Of a DNA stretch of 64,000 nucleotides, positions 17,558 to 26,841 are shown in pieces (positions within the stretch are counted from its first letter, which is position 1; each line of letters begins with the position of its first letter). Origin of the DNA: Fidelibacterota bacterium (lineage in GTDB: Bacteria > Marinisomatota > Marinisomatia > Marinisomatales > S15-B10); contig PAYY01000007.1 of assembly GCA_002715465.1 (NCBI GenBank), positions 40,595 to 104,594 of the forward strand, read 5' to 3'. The notes beneath the pieces are model-generated. The model searched no databases and was not told the DNA's origin. It saw only the letters and a list, made by a program, of their open reading frames with translations. The position numbers and the translations under genes were made by a program.

Positions 17558-19438
17558 ATGAGTTCAAAATTAATTTGGCTGTGTGCATTTGTAGGTTTGT
17601 ATTGGGCTTATTGTCTTTTTTGGGGATTTAAAGGAGCTCGCTCTGCTAGAACTTCCTCTGATTATTTTTTAGCAGGTCGTAGCATAGGTATGTGGGTATT
17701 TATCTTAGCAGCCACCGCAACCAGTTTTAGTGGATGGACTTTTGTGGGACATCCAGGTAAAATTTTTACTGATGGACTTCCTTATGCTTTTGCATCTTTT
17801 TATGCTCTTACTATACCATTTACAGGTGTATTGTTTTTGAGGCGACAATGGGTCTTAGGGCGAGCTTTCAACTATTTGACACCTGGAGAAATGTATAGTG
17901 ATTATTATGGCGGCAATACTATTAGATTATTAACGGTCTTGGTAGCTTTTCTCTTTAGCGTTCCATATCTTGGTGTTCAACTTAGGGCCTCAGGCGACCT
18001 TTTTAATGTATTAACTGATGGTATGGTTCCGGTTAATTTTGGAATGTTTGCACTCTCAACAGTAGTTGTAATATATGTTGCATCAGGTGGTTTAAAATCT
18101 GTGGCATATGTGGATTGCATGCAGTGTATTTTGTTAGCATTGGGCATTTGTGTTTTGGGAGGATTAATTCTAGAATTCTCAGGTGGTTGGACAGGGTTTA
18201 CAAAAGGGATGGCTGATTATGTCCTGTCTGAAATTTCCACAAAAAACAATCTGACCCCAACGGGATATTCACGAATAGTAGCGATACCAGGTAGCATTCA
18301 AATGGTTTCTGCAGGAAGTAAAGCAATAGGAGGTCCTTGGACCGGTATTATGTGCATGACTTATATGTTTGCTCTTATGGGTATTCAATCCTCTCCAGCT
18401 TTTTCTATGTGGGCGTTTTCAAACAAAACTAGCAAACCATTCCGTTTACAACAAGTTGTGGTCTCTTCTTTAGTTATAGGGATTATTCTATTTACTTTTA
18501 CAATTTTTCAAGGTATAGGAGGCCATGTTCTTATGGCTAATGGAACCCTTGAAAATATAAATGATAAAAACCTAGTTCCACAGCTTATTAACCTTCTATC
18601 GAACTCATCACCTTGGTTAGTTGGATTACTTGCAGTTTGTGCTCTCGCCGCAATGCAAAGTACAGGTGCAGCATATATGTCGACTTTTAGTGCGATGGTT
18701 ACAAGAGATATTTACAAACGATATATTTCACCAAATGCCACTGACAATGCTCAAAAACTAAGTGGGCGATTGATGGTGATAGTAGTTGCTATTGCTGCTC
18801 TGGTAGTAGCAGCAAATTCTACTTCCGCTATTGTAATGTTAGGAGGGCTAGCTGTAGCATATGGATTTCAAATGTACCCATCTTTGATCGGGCTTTGCTA
18901 TTTCCCTTGGCTCACTCGAAAAGGAGTCGTTGCAGGTTTGGTAGCTGGTCTAGTAATTGTTACTTTGACAGATAGAACATCTATTTGGTTTGGATTACCA
19001 TGGGGAGCATATCCTCTTACTATTCATAGTGCGGGCTGGGGTATATTTTTTAATATAACTATTGCGATACTTGTTTCGAAAATGACCCATGAGTCTAGTG
19101 ATGAAAGAAATAAAAGAGAAAAGCACCATGCTTTTTTGCAAGAAGTATCGGGGTTAAACGCTCAAAGAAAAAAGAAAATAGCATTAGCATGGATACTAAC
19201 TTTAGGATGGTTTCTTATAGGATTTGGCCCCTTTGCAACAATAGGTAACACGATTTTCTCAAACCCTAACAACCCAGCAACATGGGCCCCATTAGGATTA
19301 CCATCAATTTGGGTTTGGCAATTATTATTTCTTATATATGGTATTTTTGTGATGTGGTTTCTTGCTTTTCAAATGGGGCTGTCTGAGCCAGTTAAACCTG
19401 AAAAAATAGAAAAAATTTTTAATAAACGTTTTAATTAA
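17558..19438 (+). CDS. Sodium:solute symporter (SSS family)
   Basis: A 626-residue inner-membrane transporter with about 13 hydrophobic segments. Seen: the SSS family start (WAYCLFWGFKGARSARTSSDYFLAGRSIG, ATATSFSGWTFVGHPG) and the signature region with LAALAAMQSTGAAY near mid-protein. It uses the sodium gradient to import a small solute; the PutP/PanF-like look does not fix the substrate. The ATG at 17558 has AGGGGAA eight bases upstream; an in-frame ATG 60 bases earlier has no such site and adds an atypical leader. The C-terminal ~100 residues carry two more membrane segments, as in longer SSS proteins. Confidence 0.9.
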   Translation: MSSKLIWLCAFVGLYWAYCLFWGFKGARSARTSSDYFLAGRSIGMWVFILAATATSFSGWTFVGHPGKIFTDGLPYAFASFYALTIPFTGVLFLRRQWVLGRAFNYLTPGEMYSDYYGGNTIRLLTVLVAFLFSVPYLGVQLRASGDLFNVLTDGMVPVNFGMFALSTVVVIYVASGGLKSVAYVDCMQCILLALGICVLGGLILEFSGGWTGFTKGMADYVLSEISTKNNLTPTGYSRIVAIPGSIQMVSAGSKAIGGPWTGIMCMTYMFALMGIQSSPAFSMWAFSNKTSKPFRLQQVVVSSLVIGIILFTFTIFQGIGGHVLMANGTLENINDKNLVPQLINLLSNSSPWLVGLLAVCALAAMQSTGAAYMSTFSAMVTRDIYKRYISPNATDNAQKLSGRLMVIVVAIAALVVAANSTSAIVMLGGLAVAYGFQMYPSLIGLCYFPWLTRKGVVAGLVAGLVIVTLTDRTSIWFGLPWGAYPLTIHSAGWGIFFNITIAILVSKMTHESSDERNKREKHHAFLQEVSGLNAQRKKKIALAWILTLGWFLIGFGPFATIGNTIFSNPNNPATWAPLGLPSIWVWQLLFLIYGIFVMWFLAFQMGLSEPVKPEKIEKIFNKRFN

Positions 19439-19467
19439 TTATAGCAATGAAAAGCACAGTATTAATT

Positions 19468-20445
19468 TTAATTAAATCCTAAAGCCTCAGATAGATGTAA
19501 TAATATAGTTTTCATTTCTTCTATCGAATTGGATGTTACAAGAGAGTGTCTAAATTCTGATGCACCGGGGAAACCTTTTATATACCAACCGAAATGTTTC
19601 TTCATTAGATGCATTCCCCAAAGCTCTCCTCTATCATATAATAGAAGATCAAAATGCCTTTTACACATTTTTACTTTATCAGAAACAGAAGGTTGCCTAG
19701 AGAAGTTTTTTTGCCTTAGTAATGCCAATCCTTCTTTGAAAAACCAAGGGTTACCTAAAGCGGCTCGGCCAATCATAACAGCATCACAATTTGTCTTCTC
19801 AAAAATATCTAGAATTTTTTGGGGTGTGGAAATATCACCGTTTCCAATTACGGGGATATTTACAGCCAGTTTTAAATCTCGTATCAAAGACCAATCTGCA
19901 TTTCCCTTGTAAGATTGGACTGTGGTTCTAGGGTGCAATGCAATAGCTTTTACTCCAATCTTTTCAAGCTTTTCCCCAGCTTTTGGAATAACAATCATAT
20001 CTTTGTTCCAACCTGCACGCATCTTTACAGTAACTGGCACATTTGGTATTGCTTCTACTACCGCTGAAGTAATCTCATCCATAAGACAGAGATCTTTTAG
20101 AGCAGCTGAACCTGCACCTTTTTTTGTAACCTTTGGTACTGGACAACCATAATTAATATCAAGAATATCCGGATTGAAACGGTTAATAACGAAACGCGCT
20201 GCTTTGGCCATAATTTTTGGTGAATGCCCAAAAATTTGTATTCCGATGGGACGTTCTTGATTTTTAAAACGAATTAAATCTAATGTTTTTTTGTTTTCAC
20301 GGATAATTCCATCAGAAGATACAAATTCAGAATACACCACACCTGCTCCCATCTCTTTGCATAGTATGCGAAATGCATAATCCGTAACCCCAGCCATTGG
20401 TGCGAGGAAAACGGGGGAGTCAATTTTTATAGAGCCAATTTTCAT
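19468..20445 (-). CDS. dusB: tRNA-dihydrouridine synthase, DusB type
   Basis: A 325-residue FMN enzyme that reduces uridines in the tRNA D-loop. Seen: LAPMAGVTDYAFR at the start, the catalytic Cys in DINYGCPVPKVTKKGAGSA, VTVKMRAGWN, and NGDI plus GRAALGNPW for FMN phosphate binding. Length fits DusB. It is monocistronic, divergent from the SOD gene with a short shared promoter region, and convergent with the symporter gene. Confidence 0.96.
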   Translation of the reverse strand: MKIGSIKIDSPVFLAPMAGVTDYAFRILCKEMGAGVVYSEFVSSDGIIRENKKTLDLIRFKNQERPIGIQIFGHSPKIMAKAARFVINRFNPDILDINYGCPVPKVTKKGAGSAALKDLCLMDEITSAVVEAIPNVPVTVKMRAGWNKDMIVIPKAGEKLEKIGVKAIALHPRTTVQSYKGNADWSLIRDLKLAVNIPVIGNGDISTPQKILDIFEKTNCDAVMIGRAALGNPWFFKEGLALLRQKNFSRQPSVSDKVKMCKRHFDLLLYDRGELWGMHLMKKHFGWYIKGFPGASEFRHSLVTSNSIEEMKTILLHLSEALGFN

Positions 20446-20503
20446 AATCTGAATTAATTTACCTTTATTTATAGTAGTAACGTTTATAAAATTGAGGAAT
20501 CAA

Positions 20504-21067
20504 ATGAAACAGAAAAAGATAAAAACACATATCGCAACATTCTTTCTTTTTATTAACCTATTCTTAATTTTTTCATGTTCAAAAAATTCAAGCCTCTATC
20601 AAGCGGAAGCTATAATTGCAGGTAAAGAGGGATCAGGTGTTTCAGGTTTTGCTAGCCTTACCCAAAATAATGAAGGTGTTGTACCAACTGTATTAGTTAG
20701 TATAGAAGTTTCTGGTTTAGAACCTGGCTCAATTCATGGTTGTCACATTCATGAAAAAGCTGCTTGTGAACCAAACTTTGGTGCGGCAGGAGGACATCTA
20801 GATCCAGGACCATATGGGATGTCTAACCCAGATGCAAATCACCCTTTTCATATGGGAGATTTGCCAAATCTAGTTGCTGACGCTCAAGGAGTTGCAAAAA
20901 TTCAATATCGTACAAGTAGGATTACTCTTTCAGAAGGTCCATTGTCTATCTTTGATGAAGATGGTAGCGCAATTATAGTGCATGTTGATCCAGATTTAGG
21001 AACAACAGGTCAAAAGGGTGGGGCTGGAGGAGCTCGATTGGCTTGTGGGATAATTGAAAAACGGTAA
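20504..21067 (+). CDS. sodC: Cu/Zn superoxide dismutase lipoprotein
   Basis: 187 residues. Seen: a signal peptide ending in the lipobox-like LIFSC, the copper ligands in HGCHIHEKAAC, zinc-loop residues in GGHLDP through NHPFHMGDLPNL, and the C-terminal VHVDPDLG and GGAGGARLACG, which supplies the disulfide Cys. It dismutates superoxide in the periplasm, anchored to a membrane. Start at ATG 20504, with TGAGGAA six bases before it; an in-frame TTG at 20492 lies within that site and is less likely. Confidence 0.93.
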   Translation: MKQKKIKTHIATFFLFINLFLIFSCSKNSSLYQAEAIIAGKEGSGVSGFASLTQNNEGVVPTVLVSIEVSGLEPGSIHGCHIHEKAACEPNFGAAGGHLDPGPYGMSNPDANHPFHMGDLPNLVADAQGVAKIQYRTSRITLSEGPLSIFDEDGSAIIVHVDPDLGTTGQKGGAGGARLACGIIEKR

Positions 21068-21100
21068 TTAAGAACTGTTATAAAGACAAGTTTATTTCAA

Positions 21101-21772
21101 TTGATTTGTTTTTTTAAAAAACCCACTCTTTTTGTCTTACTAGTATTATTTACTAGTAAATTATTTTCACAAAATCTTCAATTACATTATGATTATGCTA
21201 AAGATCGTGAATATTTTACATCTACTTTAGAGTTCTACCGCCCTGATGACAGAGGCGCTACTTTTTGGTTTGTAGATTTTGATTACAATGAATTAGGTAA
21301 TAGAAGCGCATCTTTAGCATATTGGGAAATAGCCAGATATTTTAATCTCTCATTAAAAAAAGGTCTTTCTGCAACTATACAATTTAATGATGGTATAGCT
21401 CCTTGGGGGCGGCTAGGCCATATATGGTTAGCTGGTTTAGCTCATCCAATTAATTTAGGAGCCATATCAATATCAACAGAGTTGCTCTACCGATCGTCAT
21501 ATCTATCAAAAGGATCTGATGCTCAGCTTACGTTTGTTTACTCTTTTGACTTTTTAGGAGGGAAAGGTCATTTAACAGGGTTCGCAGATATATGGTCTGA
21601 AGCTAAAACCAAGAGATCAAATAAAACAATCGTATTTCTTTCTCAACCACAGGTATGGTTTGAATTATTAAATAATATATATATAGGCGGAGAGGCAAGA
21701 ATTTCCCAAAACTTTCTTCCACAAAAAGGGCTACAACTCTATACTACTATTGGGGTAAAATGGAAGATGTAA
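21101..21772 (+). CDS. Outer-membrane beta-barrel, Tsx-like/DUF5020 type
   Basis: 223 residues. Seen: a signal peptide (FVLLVLFTSKLFSQ) and then alternating aromatic/polar strands such as FTSTLEFYRPDDRGATFWFVDFDY and LGAISISTELLYRSSYL, ending in KWKM. This resembles nucleoside-channel Tsx-like proteins (DUF5020) of FCB bacteria. Transport role is inferred only from that resemblance. It starts at a TTG near 21101; no strong ribosome site is visible. It lies downstream of sodC. Confidence 0.65.
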   Translation: MICFFKKPTLFVLLVLFTSKLFSQNLQLHYDYAKDREYFTSTLEFYRPDDRGATFWFVDFDYNELGNRSASLAYWEIARYFNLSLKKGLSATIQFNDGIAPWGRLGHIWLAGLAHPINLGAISISTELLYRSSYLSKGSDAQLTFVYSFDFLGGKGHLTGFADIWSEAKTKRSNKTIVFLSQPQVWFELLNNIYIGGEARISQNFLPQKGLQLYTTIGVKWKM

Positions 21773-21786
21773 ATAGGGATTTATAA

Positions 21787-22329
21787 TTATTCATCAGCTT
21801 GATCATATGCTTCATAGTAAGCCGCAACCATTTCAGGGTCATAAGCCATTTCCAAGTCTTCATATCCCCAAGAACCATAGGAGGCATTATTATCAACCTC
21901 TAATTCTTCCGGCACCGCTTTTGTCGAATTCCTAGAATTCTTGTATGATGAAGAGTCTACTTTTGGGGGAGTTGACTTATAGCTTCTAAAATAAAATAGT
22001 AAAAGACCTGGTGTCATTGCTAATAACAATAAAATAAATGAAACTAAAGCAGAGTCTGGTTGAATATGATAACCTCCCCACATATCTTGGCTAATAGCAG
22101 TATCCATGAAAAGAGAAATACCTACTAGAAAACCAAATATAATTAATACAAGGGGGATACGTGAGGTTTGATTATTATAAATATTTAAAAAAGCTAACCA
22201 AACAAATAGGCTAAAGGTAAGAATTGCCATTGCAAATTTGAATTCGCCACCAAACATAAATAACAGATAGCCCCCTATAGCCATGACAAAGAGGAATGCA
22301 CTGAAAAGTGATCTAATCGTCTTATTCAT
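21787..22329 (-). CDS. Four-helix membrane protein with acidic tail, unknown
   Basis: 180 residues with four hydrophobic segments (about residues 8-25, 29-47, 56-75, 93-112) and a ~65-residue acidic C-terminus rich in Asp, Glu and Tyr (WGYEDLEMAYDPEM). I do not recognise the family. TCCGAGGTA lies on its strand at 22348-22356, upstream of the ATG, a sequence shared with four other gene leaders in this window. Function unknown. Confidence 0.6.
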   Translation of the reverse strand: MNKTIRSLFSAFLFVMAIGGYLLFMFGGEFKFAMAILTFSLFVWLAFLNIYNNQTSRIPLVLIIFGFLVGISLFMDTAISQDMWGGYHIQPDSALVSFILLLLAMTPGLLLFYFRSYKSTPPKVDSSSYKNSRNSTKAVPEELEVDNNASYGSWGYEDLEMAYDPEMVAAYYEAYDQADE

Positions 22330-22500
22330 TTTTATTATGGTTTATTCTACCTCGGACGTAGGAACCAATACCAAATATTGTAATAACTGATAAAACAGAC
22401 AAGCCCAAATTGTTTTTTTTTAATTTAAGATTTCATATTCCGCAATTTATAAAATACTCTCTATATTCCCCTGAGACTTAATAATGAGGAAATCTAAATC

Positions 22501-23490
22501 ATGAAAAAAATTGGTGTTGTGGGTGTGGGTCATTTAGGACAACGACATCTAGAAAACCTATTGAAGCTTAAGAAGAAAGCGTTTTGTTCTGGCTTTTTTG
22601 ACAATAATAAAGAAACAGCGGCACAGGTGGAAATAGAAACGGGTGGAAAAAAGTTTAATTCGATTCATCAATTGCTTGACCACAGTGAAGCTATAATTAT
22701 TGCTGTTCCAACATCATACCATTATAAAGTAGCGAAATTATGTCTTGAGGCTGATAAACATGTTTTTGTAGAAAAACCTATTTGTACAAATATAATTGAA
22801 GCAAAAGAGTTGATAAAGTTAGCTAAGAAAAAAAAGTTAATACTTCAAGTAGGTCATGTAGAAAGATTAAATCCAGCCATTCTGACTCTTAAAGAAACAG
22901 ATATTCCACTTGAACCTAAATATATAGAAACACATCGTCTTGCACCTTATAGAATTAGAGGAACAGAAGTTCCTGTAGTATTAGACCTTATGATTCATGA
23001 TCTTGATGTAATTCTATCTCTTGTTAATTACCCGGTAAAAAATGTCACAGCAACAGGGGTTTCAATTATGACAAATTCTGTAGATATAGCAAATGCCCGA
23101 ATTGAATTTAACAATGGTTGTGTGGCAAATATTACATCAAGTCGTGTTGCCAAAGATTATGTTAGAAAGCTTAGGTTATTTGAACAAGAAATATACATCA
23201 CCATCGATTTTTTACAAGGTTTAACAGAGGTTTATAAGGTTATGGACTATAATAAAAATTATAAAAAGGGGCTTATTTCTGCTCCATTAGAAGCAAATGG
23301 CGATAGTAGACAGATTGTTTATGAAAAGCTTGACCAAAAAAAAATCAATGCATTAGCTTTAGAATTAGAAAATTTTATTGCGGCAATTGTTGGTGATGAA
23401 GAGCCAATTGTTTCAGGCCATGAAGGATTAGAAGCTTTGAAATTAGCTTTGGAGATTCAAGAAAAAATCGAATTAAATCTAAATATATGA
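22501..23490 (+). CDS. Gfo/Idh/MocA family oxidoreductase (lipid A cluster)
   Basis: 329 residues. Seen: an N-terminal Rossmann motif GVVGVGHLGQRH, the family motif VEKPICTN (the EKP box), and the substrate domain with HRLAPYRIRGTEVPVVLDLMIHDLD, where MIHDLD carries the catalytic His. It starts the cluster containing lpxB and lpxK. Oxidoreductases of this family in lpx operons include GnnA, which with GnnB makes 2,3-diamino UDP-sugars for amide-linked lipid A. No GnnB-like gene is adjacent, so the assignment is open. Ribosome-binding site GAGGAAA lies 11 bases upstream. Confidence 0.85.
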   Translation: MKKIGVVGVGHLGQRHLENLLKLKKKAFCSGFFDNNKETAAQVEIETGGKKFNSIHQLLDHSEAIIIAVPTSYHYKVAKLCLEADKHVFVEKPICTNIIEAKELIKLAKKKKLILQVGHVERLNPAILTLKETDIPLEPKYIETHRLAPYRIRGTEVPVVLDLMIHDLDVILSLVNYPVKNVTATGVSIMTNSVDIANARIEFNNGCVANITSSRVAKDYVRKLRLFEQEIYITIDFLQGLTEVYKVMDYNKNYKKGLISAPLEANGDSRQIVYEKLDQKKINALALELENFIAAIVGDEEPIVSGHEGLEALKLALEIQEKIELNLNI

Positions 23491-23508
23491 AGTGAAAGGG
23501 AATATTAA

Positions 23509-24087
23509 ATGGATGTACGTGAATTTATATTTAAGAAAAGAGGCTATACCCCAATTCCCTTAGGTATAGTAATTATTTATTTTTCAGAACTGCAGTTTTT
23601 CTTAATGTTTATTGGGGGAACAATAATTTTTTTAGGAGAATTTATAAGGTTGAAAAGTATAAGGTATGCTGGTGGCTCTACAAGAACTACATCGGTTGGA
23701 GCACCTGAATTATGTTCAGATGGACCATATTCACATGTTCGAAATCCTTTGTATTTAGGAAACATAATAATTTACATAGGGATTGTAATATTTTCAGGAG
23801 GAGGAGATTTATTGTTTGAAATTCTTGTTGTTACGCTAATTTTTTTTATAATACAGTACAGTTTAATTATATCGCTTGAGGAAGAAGTTCTCAAAAAGAA
23901 ATTTGGTAGAGAATATGATATTTATTCTAATTCTGTACCACGATTGATTCCGCTGATATTACCTTGGAAAGGTAGAACAATTATAAACCCTAGATCTTGG
24001 AGAAAAACTTTAATGATTGAACGAAGAACTTTACAAAGTATGTCTTTTTCTCTATTGTTAATATTGTTACGCGAATTTTTCAAATAA
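23509..24087 (+). CDS. ICMT/PEMT-type membrane methyltransferase
   Basis: 192 residues with several membrane segments. Seen: the family motif SDGPYSHVRNPLYLGNI and the C-terminal EEEVLKKKFGREYDIYSNSVPRLIP, both typical of isoprenylcysteine carboxyl methyltransferase-like and phospholipid N-methyltransferase proteins. In bacteria these usually act on lipids or isoprenoids. Its place between the oxidoreductase and lpxB suggests an envelope-lipid job, but the substrate is unknown. It ends one base before lpxB. Confidence 0.85.
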   Translation: MDVREFIFKKRGYTPIPLGIVIIYFSELQFFLMFIGGTIIFLGEFIRLKSIRYAGGSTRTTSVGAPELCSDGPYSHVRNPLYLGNIIIYIGIVIFSGGGDLLFEILVVTLIFFIIQYSLIISLEEEVLKKKFGREYDIYSNSVPRLIPLILPWKGRTIINPRSWRKTLMIERRTLQSMSFSLLLILLREFFK

Positions 24088-24088
24088 T

Positions 24089-25204
24089 ATGGCGAAAGCA
24101 AAAAACATTGTAATTATAGCGGGAGAAGAATCTGGAGATATTAATGCTTCCGGTGTAATAAAAGCTATGCAAGACAAATCACCCGAATGGAAGTTTTTTG
24201 GAATAGGCGGGAGAAGATTATCTGATGCTGGCCTTGAATTAATAGAACATATAGAGAATATGTCGGTTATGGGTTTTGCAGAAATTCTCATGCACTATAA
24301 TTTTTTAAAAAAAACCTTTAATAAAATGTTAGATGAAGTTGACAAGCGTAAGCCCGCCCGGGCAATTCTTGTAGATTATCCAGGTTTCAATCTTCGTTTT
24401 GCTAAAGAAATGAAAAAAAGAAATATTCCTGTAACTTATTTTATTAGTCCTCAAGTGTGGGCATGGAAAGAAAATAGAATCTCGACTATTATAGAATGTG
24501 TTGATCAAATGATATGCATTTTCCCTTTTGAAAAATCATGGTACAAGGAGCGTGGAGTGGATGTACATTTTGTTGGCCATCCTCTTATGGACAAAAGGAA
24601 TCCAACTTTTGGAAAAAGTGAGTTTATAACTAAGCATAATATTCCCCAAAACAGTCAAATAATTGCTCTTATGCCTGGCAGTAGACAACAAGAAATAGAC
24701 AGGCATCTTCCAATTATGATTTCATCGATTATACAATTAAATGAAAAATTTGATATAATCCCAATACTTGGATTGGCTCCAGGAGTGAAACTTTCTTCAC
24801 CTATTCCAACAAATATAAAAATTGAATGTGATAAACCTGATGAAGTGTTACGTCACAGCAAAATTGGTTTAGTTTGCTCGGGTACTATATCATTACAAGC
24901 TGCTTATTATACTATTCCTAGTGTTGTTATATATAGAATGAATCCAATGAGTTGGGTATTTACTAAAGCTCTATCTAAAGTAAAATATGCTTCTATGACA
25001 AATTTAATTGCTGAGAGAGAAATTCTACCTGAACTGTTGCAAAAAGCTGCTACACCAGACAATATTTCATCTAGGCTTGTTAAATGGTTAAGTTTTGAAG
25101 AAGAATATTGCAGAATTAAAGATGGATTAAAACTCGTAAGAAATAAATTAGGAAGCCCGGGCTGTTCACAAAGAGCGGCACAACTTATCTTTGAAACCCT
25201 TTAA
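24089..25204 (+). CDS. lpxB: Lipid-A-disaccharide synthase
   Basis: A 371-residue peripheral inner-membrane glycosyltransferase (GT19) joining UDP-diacylglucosamine and lipid X. Seen: IIAGEESGDINASGV at the N-terminus, FGIGGRRLSDAGLE, MGFAEIL, YFISPQVWAWKENR, FEKSWYKERGVDVHFVGHPL, MPGSRQQEIDRHLP, and CSGTISLQAAYY. All are classic LpxB blocks. Together with lpxK it shows that the organism makes LPS. The next gene overlaps its end by 14 bases. Confidence 0.97.
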   Translation: MAKAKNIVIIAGEESGDINASGVIKAMQDKSPEWKFFGIGGRRLSDAGLELIEHIENMSVMGFAEILMHYNFLKKTFNKMLDEVDKRKPARAILVDYPGFNLRFAKEMKKRNIPVTYFISPQVWAWKENRISTIIECVDQMICIFPFEKSWYKERGVDVHFVGHPLMDKRNPTFGKSEFITKHNIPQNSQIIALMPGSRQQEIDRHLPIMISSIIQLNEKFDIIPILGLAPGVKLSSPIPTNIKIECDKPDEVLRHSKIGLVCSGTISLQAAYYTIPSVVIYRMNPMSWVFTKALSKVKYASMTNLIAEREILPELLQKAATPDNISSRLVKWLSFEEEYCRIKDGLKLVRNKLGSPGCSQRAAQLIFETL

Positions 25205-25844
25205 TATTATATCTAATCTAAAATTTGATTTATTTGCTTTTTTTGGATTTTGGTTACTTAAGATTATTTTTTATTTAAATAAGCGTCAAATCATATTTCA
25301 ATCCAATTGGGATTCAGCCCAATTAAAGGACCGACCTATTTTAATATGTTGTTGGCATGGTCGCCTTTTATTTCCTGTATTTCATTTGCATAAAGAAGGC
25401 TGTTATGCTCTTGCCGGCCTTCACAAAGATGCTGAAATTATTGCAAGAATTGCGAACAAACTTGGTTGGAAAATGTTAAGAGGGTCTAGTAGTAGAGGAG
25501 GTGTGCGTGTTTTCAAGGAATTATTAAAAGTTTTAAATAATAAAGGTAAAGTATTTTTAACGCCAGATGGTCCTAAAGGACCTCAATATCAATTAAAAGA
25601 AGGAATTATAAAGAGTGCAATTAATTCGGATGCCATTGTTTTGCCATTATCTGGCCAAGCTAGCTCAATTTGGAAAATAAAAAATTGGGATGAATTTGTT
25701 ATTCCCAAACCATTTGGAAATATTGTTCATATTTTTGGCACCTTAGTTGATGTTAGGGATTATGGATCAGTTGATGAATTTAGATTGGCAATAAAGAATG
25801 AAATGGATAACACTCAAGCCAATGTCGATGCATTTTTTAATTAA
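25191..25844 (+). CDS. Lysophospholipid acyltransferase-like protein (DUF374)
   Basis: 217 residues with one N-terminal hydrophobic segment. Seen: CCWHGRLLFPVFHL (the His is the likely catalytic base), LRGSSSRGGVRVFKELL and LTPDGPKGPQYQLKEG, the DUF374 pattern of the LPLAT superfamily. Position between lpxB and lpxK suggests a late acyltransferase acting on lipid A or KDO-lipid A, in the place LpxL-type enzymes fill in other bacteria. It overlaps both neighbours. Confidence 0.9.
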   Translation: MKPFNIISNLKFDLFAFFGFWLLKIIFYLNKRQIIFQSNWDSAQLKDRPILICCWHGRLLFPVFHLHKEGCYALAGLHKDAEIIARIANKLGWKMLRGSSSRGGVRVFKELLKVLNNKGKVFLTPDGPKGPQYQLKEGIIKSAINSDAIVLPLSGQASSIWKIKNWDEFVIPKPFGNIVHIFGTLVDVRDYGSVDEFRLAIKNEMDNTQANVDAFFN

Positions 25845-26841
25845 TAAATTTAGATTTATTTTTCTACCTTTTTCTTTTCTTTACTGGGGAATTACAATAT
25901 CACGGAATTTTTTCTATTCCATCGGTTTTTTTATATCCAAACGATTGACTGTTCCTACTATTAGCGTAGGTAATATTACTATTGGAGGAACGGGTAAAAC
26001 TCCAATTGTTATAGCAATAGCGCAACTACTATTAAAAATGGATAGGCATCCCGGTATTATTAGTCGTGGCTATGGACGAAGAAGTACAGGCTGCGTACCA
26101 GTTTCAGATGGAAGAAGGTTATTAGTACCTTGGGAAGAAGCTGGTGATGAACCATTTATGATAGCCAAAAAATTGCCAAGTGTACCTGTAGTAGTCGATG
26201 AAGAAAAATATCGAGGAGCAAATTATGCTATTGAAAAATTTAATGTGGATATAATTCTACTTGATGATGCATTCCAACACCGTTCTGTTGAAAGGGATTT
26301 AGATATAGTGCTTTTTAACAGCTGTGATCCTAAGGAGTATTATCGAATGTTGCCTTACGGACGACTTCGTGAACCGATTCGATCAGTTCGAAGGGCTGAT
26401 TTTATTATTTGGAGTAGAGCAGATCAAAAGTCCCCGTCAAATTCAATTAAAAAAGCATTAGACGTAACAAAGTATAAACAAATAAAGACAGGACTTAAAG
26501 TGGAAAGTACAACAAATTTGAAAGGCAAGAAGGTTTTTGCCTTTTGTGGTATTGGTGACCCTAATTCATTTTATAAGATTTTACAAGAACAAGGGGCAAA
26601 AATATTAGAGTTAAAGATTTTTCCGGATCATCATAATTATAGCGTTGGTGAAATAAATAATTTGAAAATGAAAGCGGAACAATTAAAGGCTGATTACATA
26701 GTTACATCTGAAAAAGACTGGGTAAAAATTTCTCATTGGAAGGAAGATTTAAATCTTATTACTCCTATCCCAATTAAACTCAATTGGTTTAATAATTCTG
26801 AACAAGTAATTATTGAAAGAATAAAAAGTTTATTACATTAG
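25798..26841 (+). CDS. lpxK: Tetraacyldisaccharide 4'-kinase
   Basis: 347 residues, an inner-membrane P-loop kinase that phosphorylates lipid A precursor at the 4-prime position. Seen: an N-terminal membrane anchor, the Walker A-like GNITIGGTGKTP near residue 60, SRGYGRRSTG, GDEPFMIAKKLP, LDDAFQHRSVERDLDIVL, and PYGRLREP. An internal ATG at 25828 is an alternative start; both overlap the preceding gene. The stop overlaps that of the convergent surface-protein gene. Confidence 0.96.
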   Translation: MKWITLKPMSMHFLINKFRFIFLPFSFLYWGITISRNFFYSIGFFISKRLTVPTISVGNITIGGTGKTPIVIAIAQLLLKMDRHPGIISRGYGRRSTGCVPVSDGRRLLVPWEEAGDEPFMIAKKLPSVPVVVDEEKYRGANYAIEKFNVDIILLDDAFQHRSVERDLDIVLFNSCDPKEYYRMLPYGRLREPIRSVRRADFIIWSRADQKSPSNSIKKALDVTKYKQIKTGLKVESTTNLKGKKVFAFCGIGDPNSFYKILQEQGAKILELKIFPDHHNYSVGEINNLKMKAEQLKADYIVTSEKDWVKISHWKEDLNLITPIPIKLNWFNNSEQVIIERIKSLLH

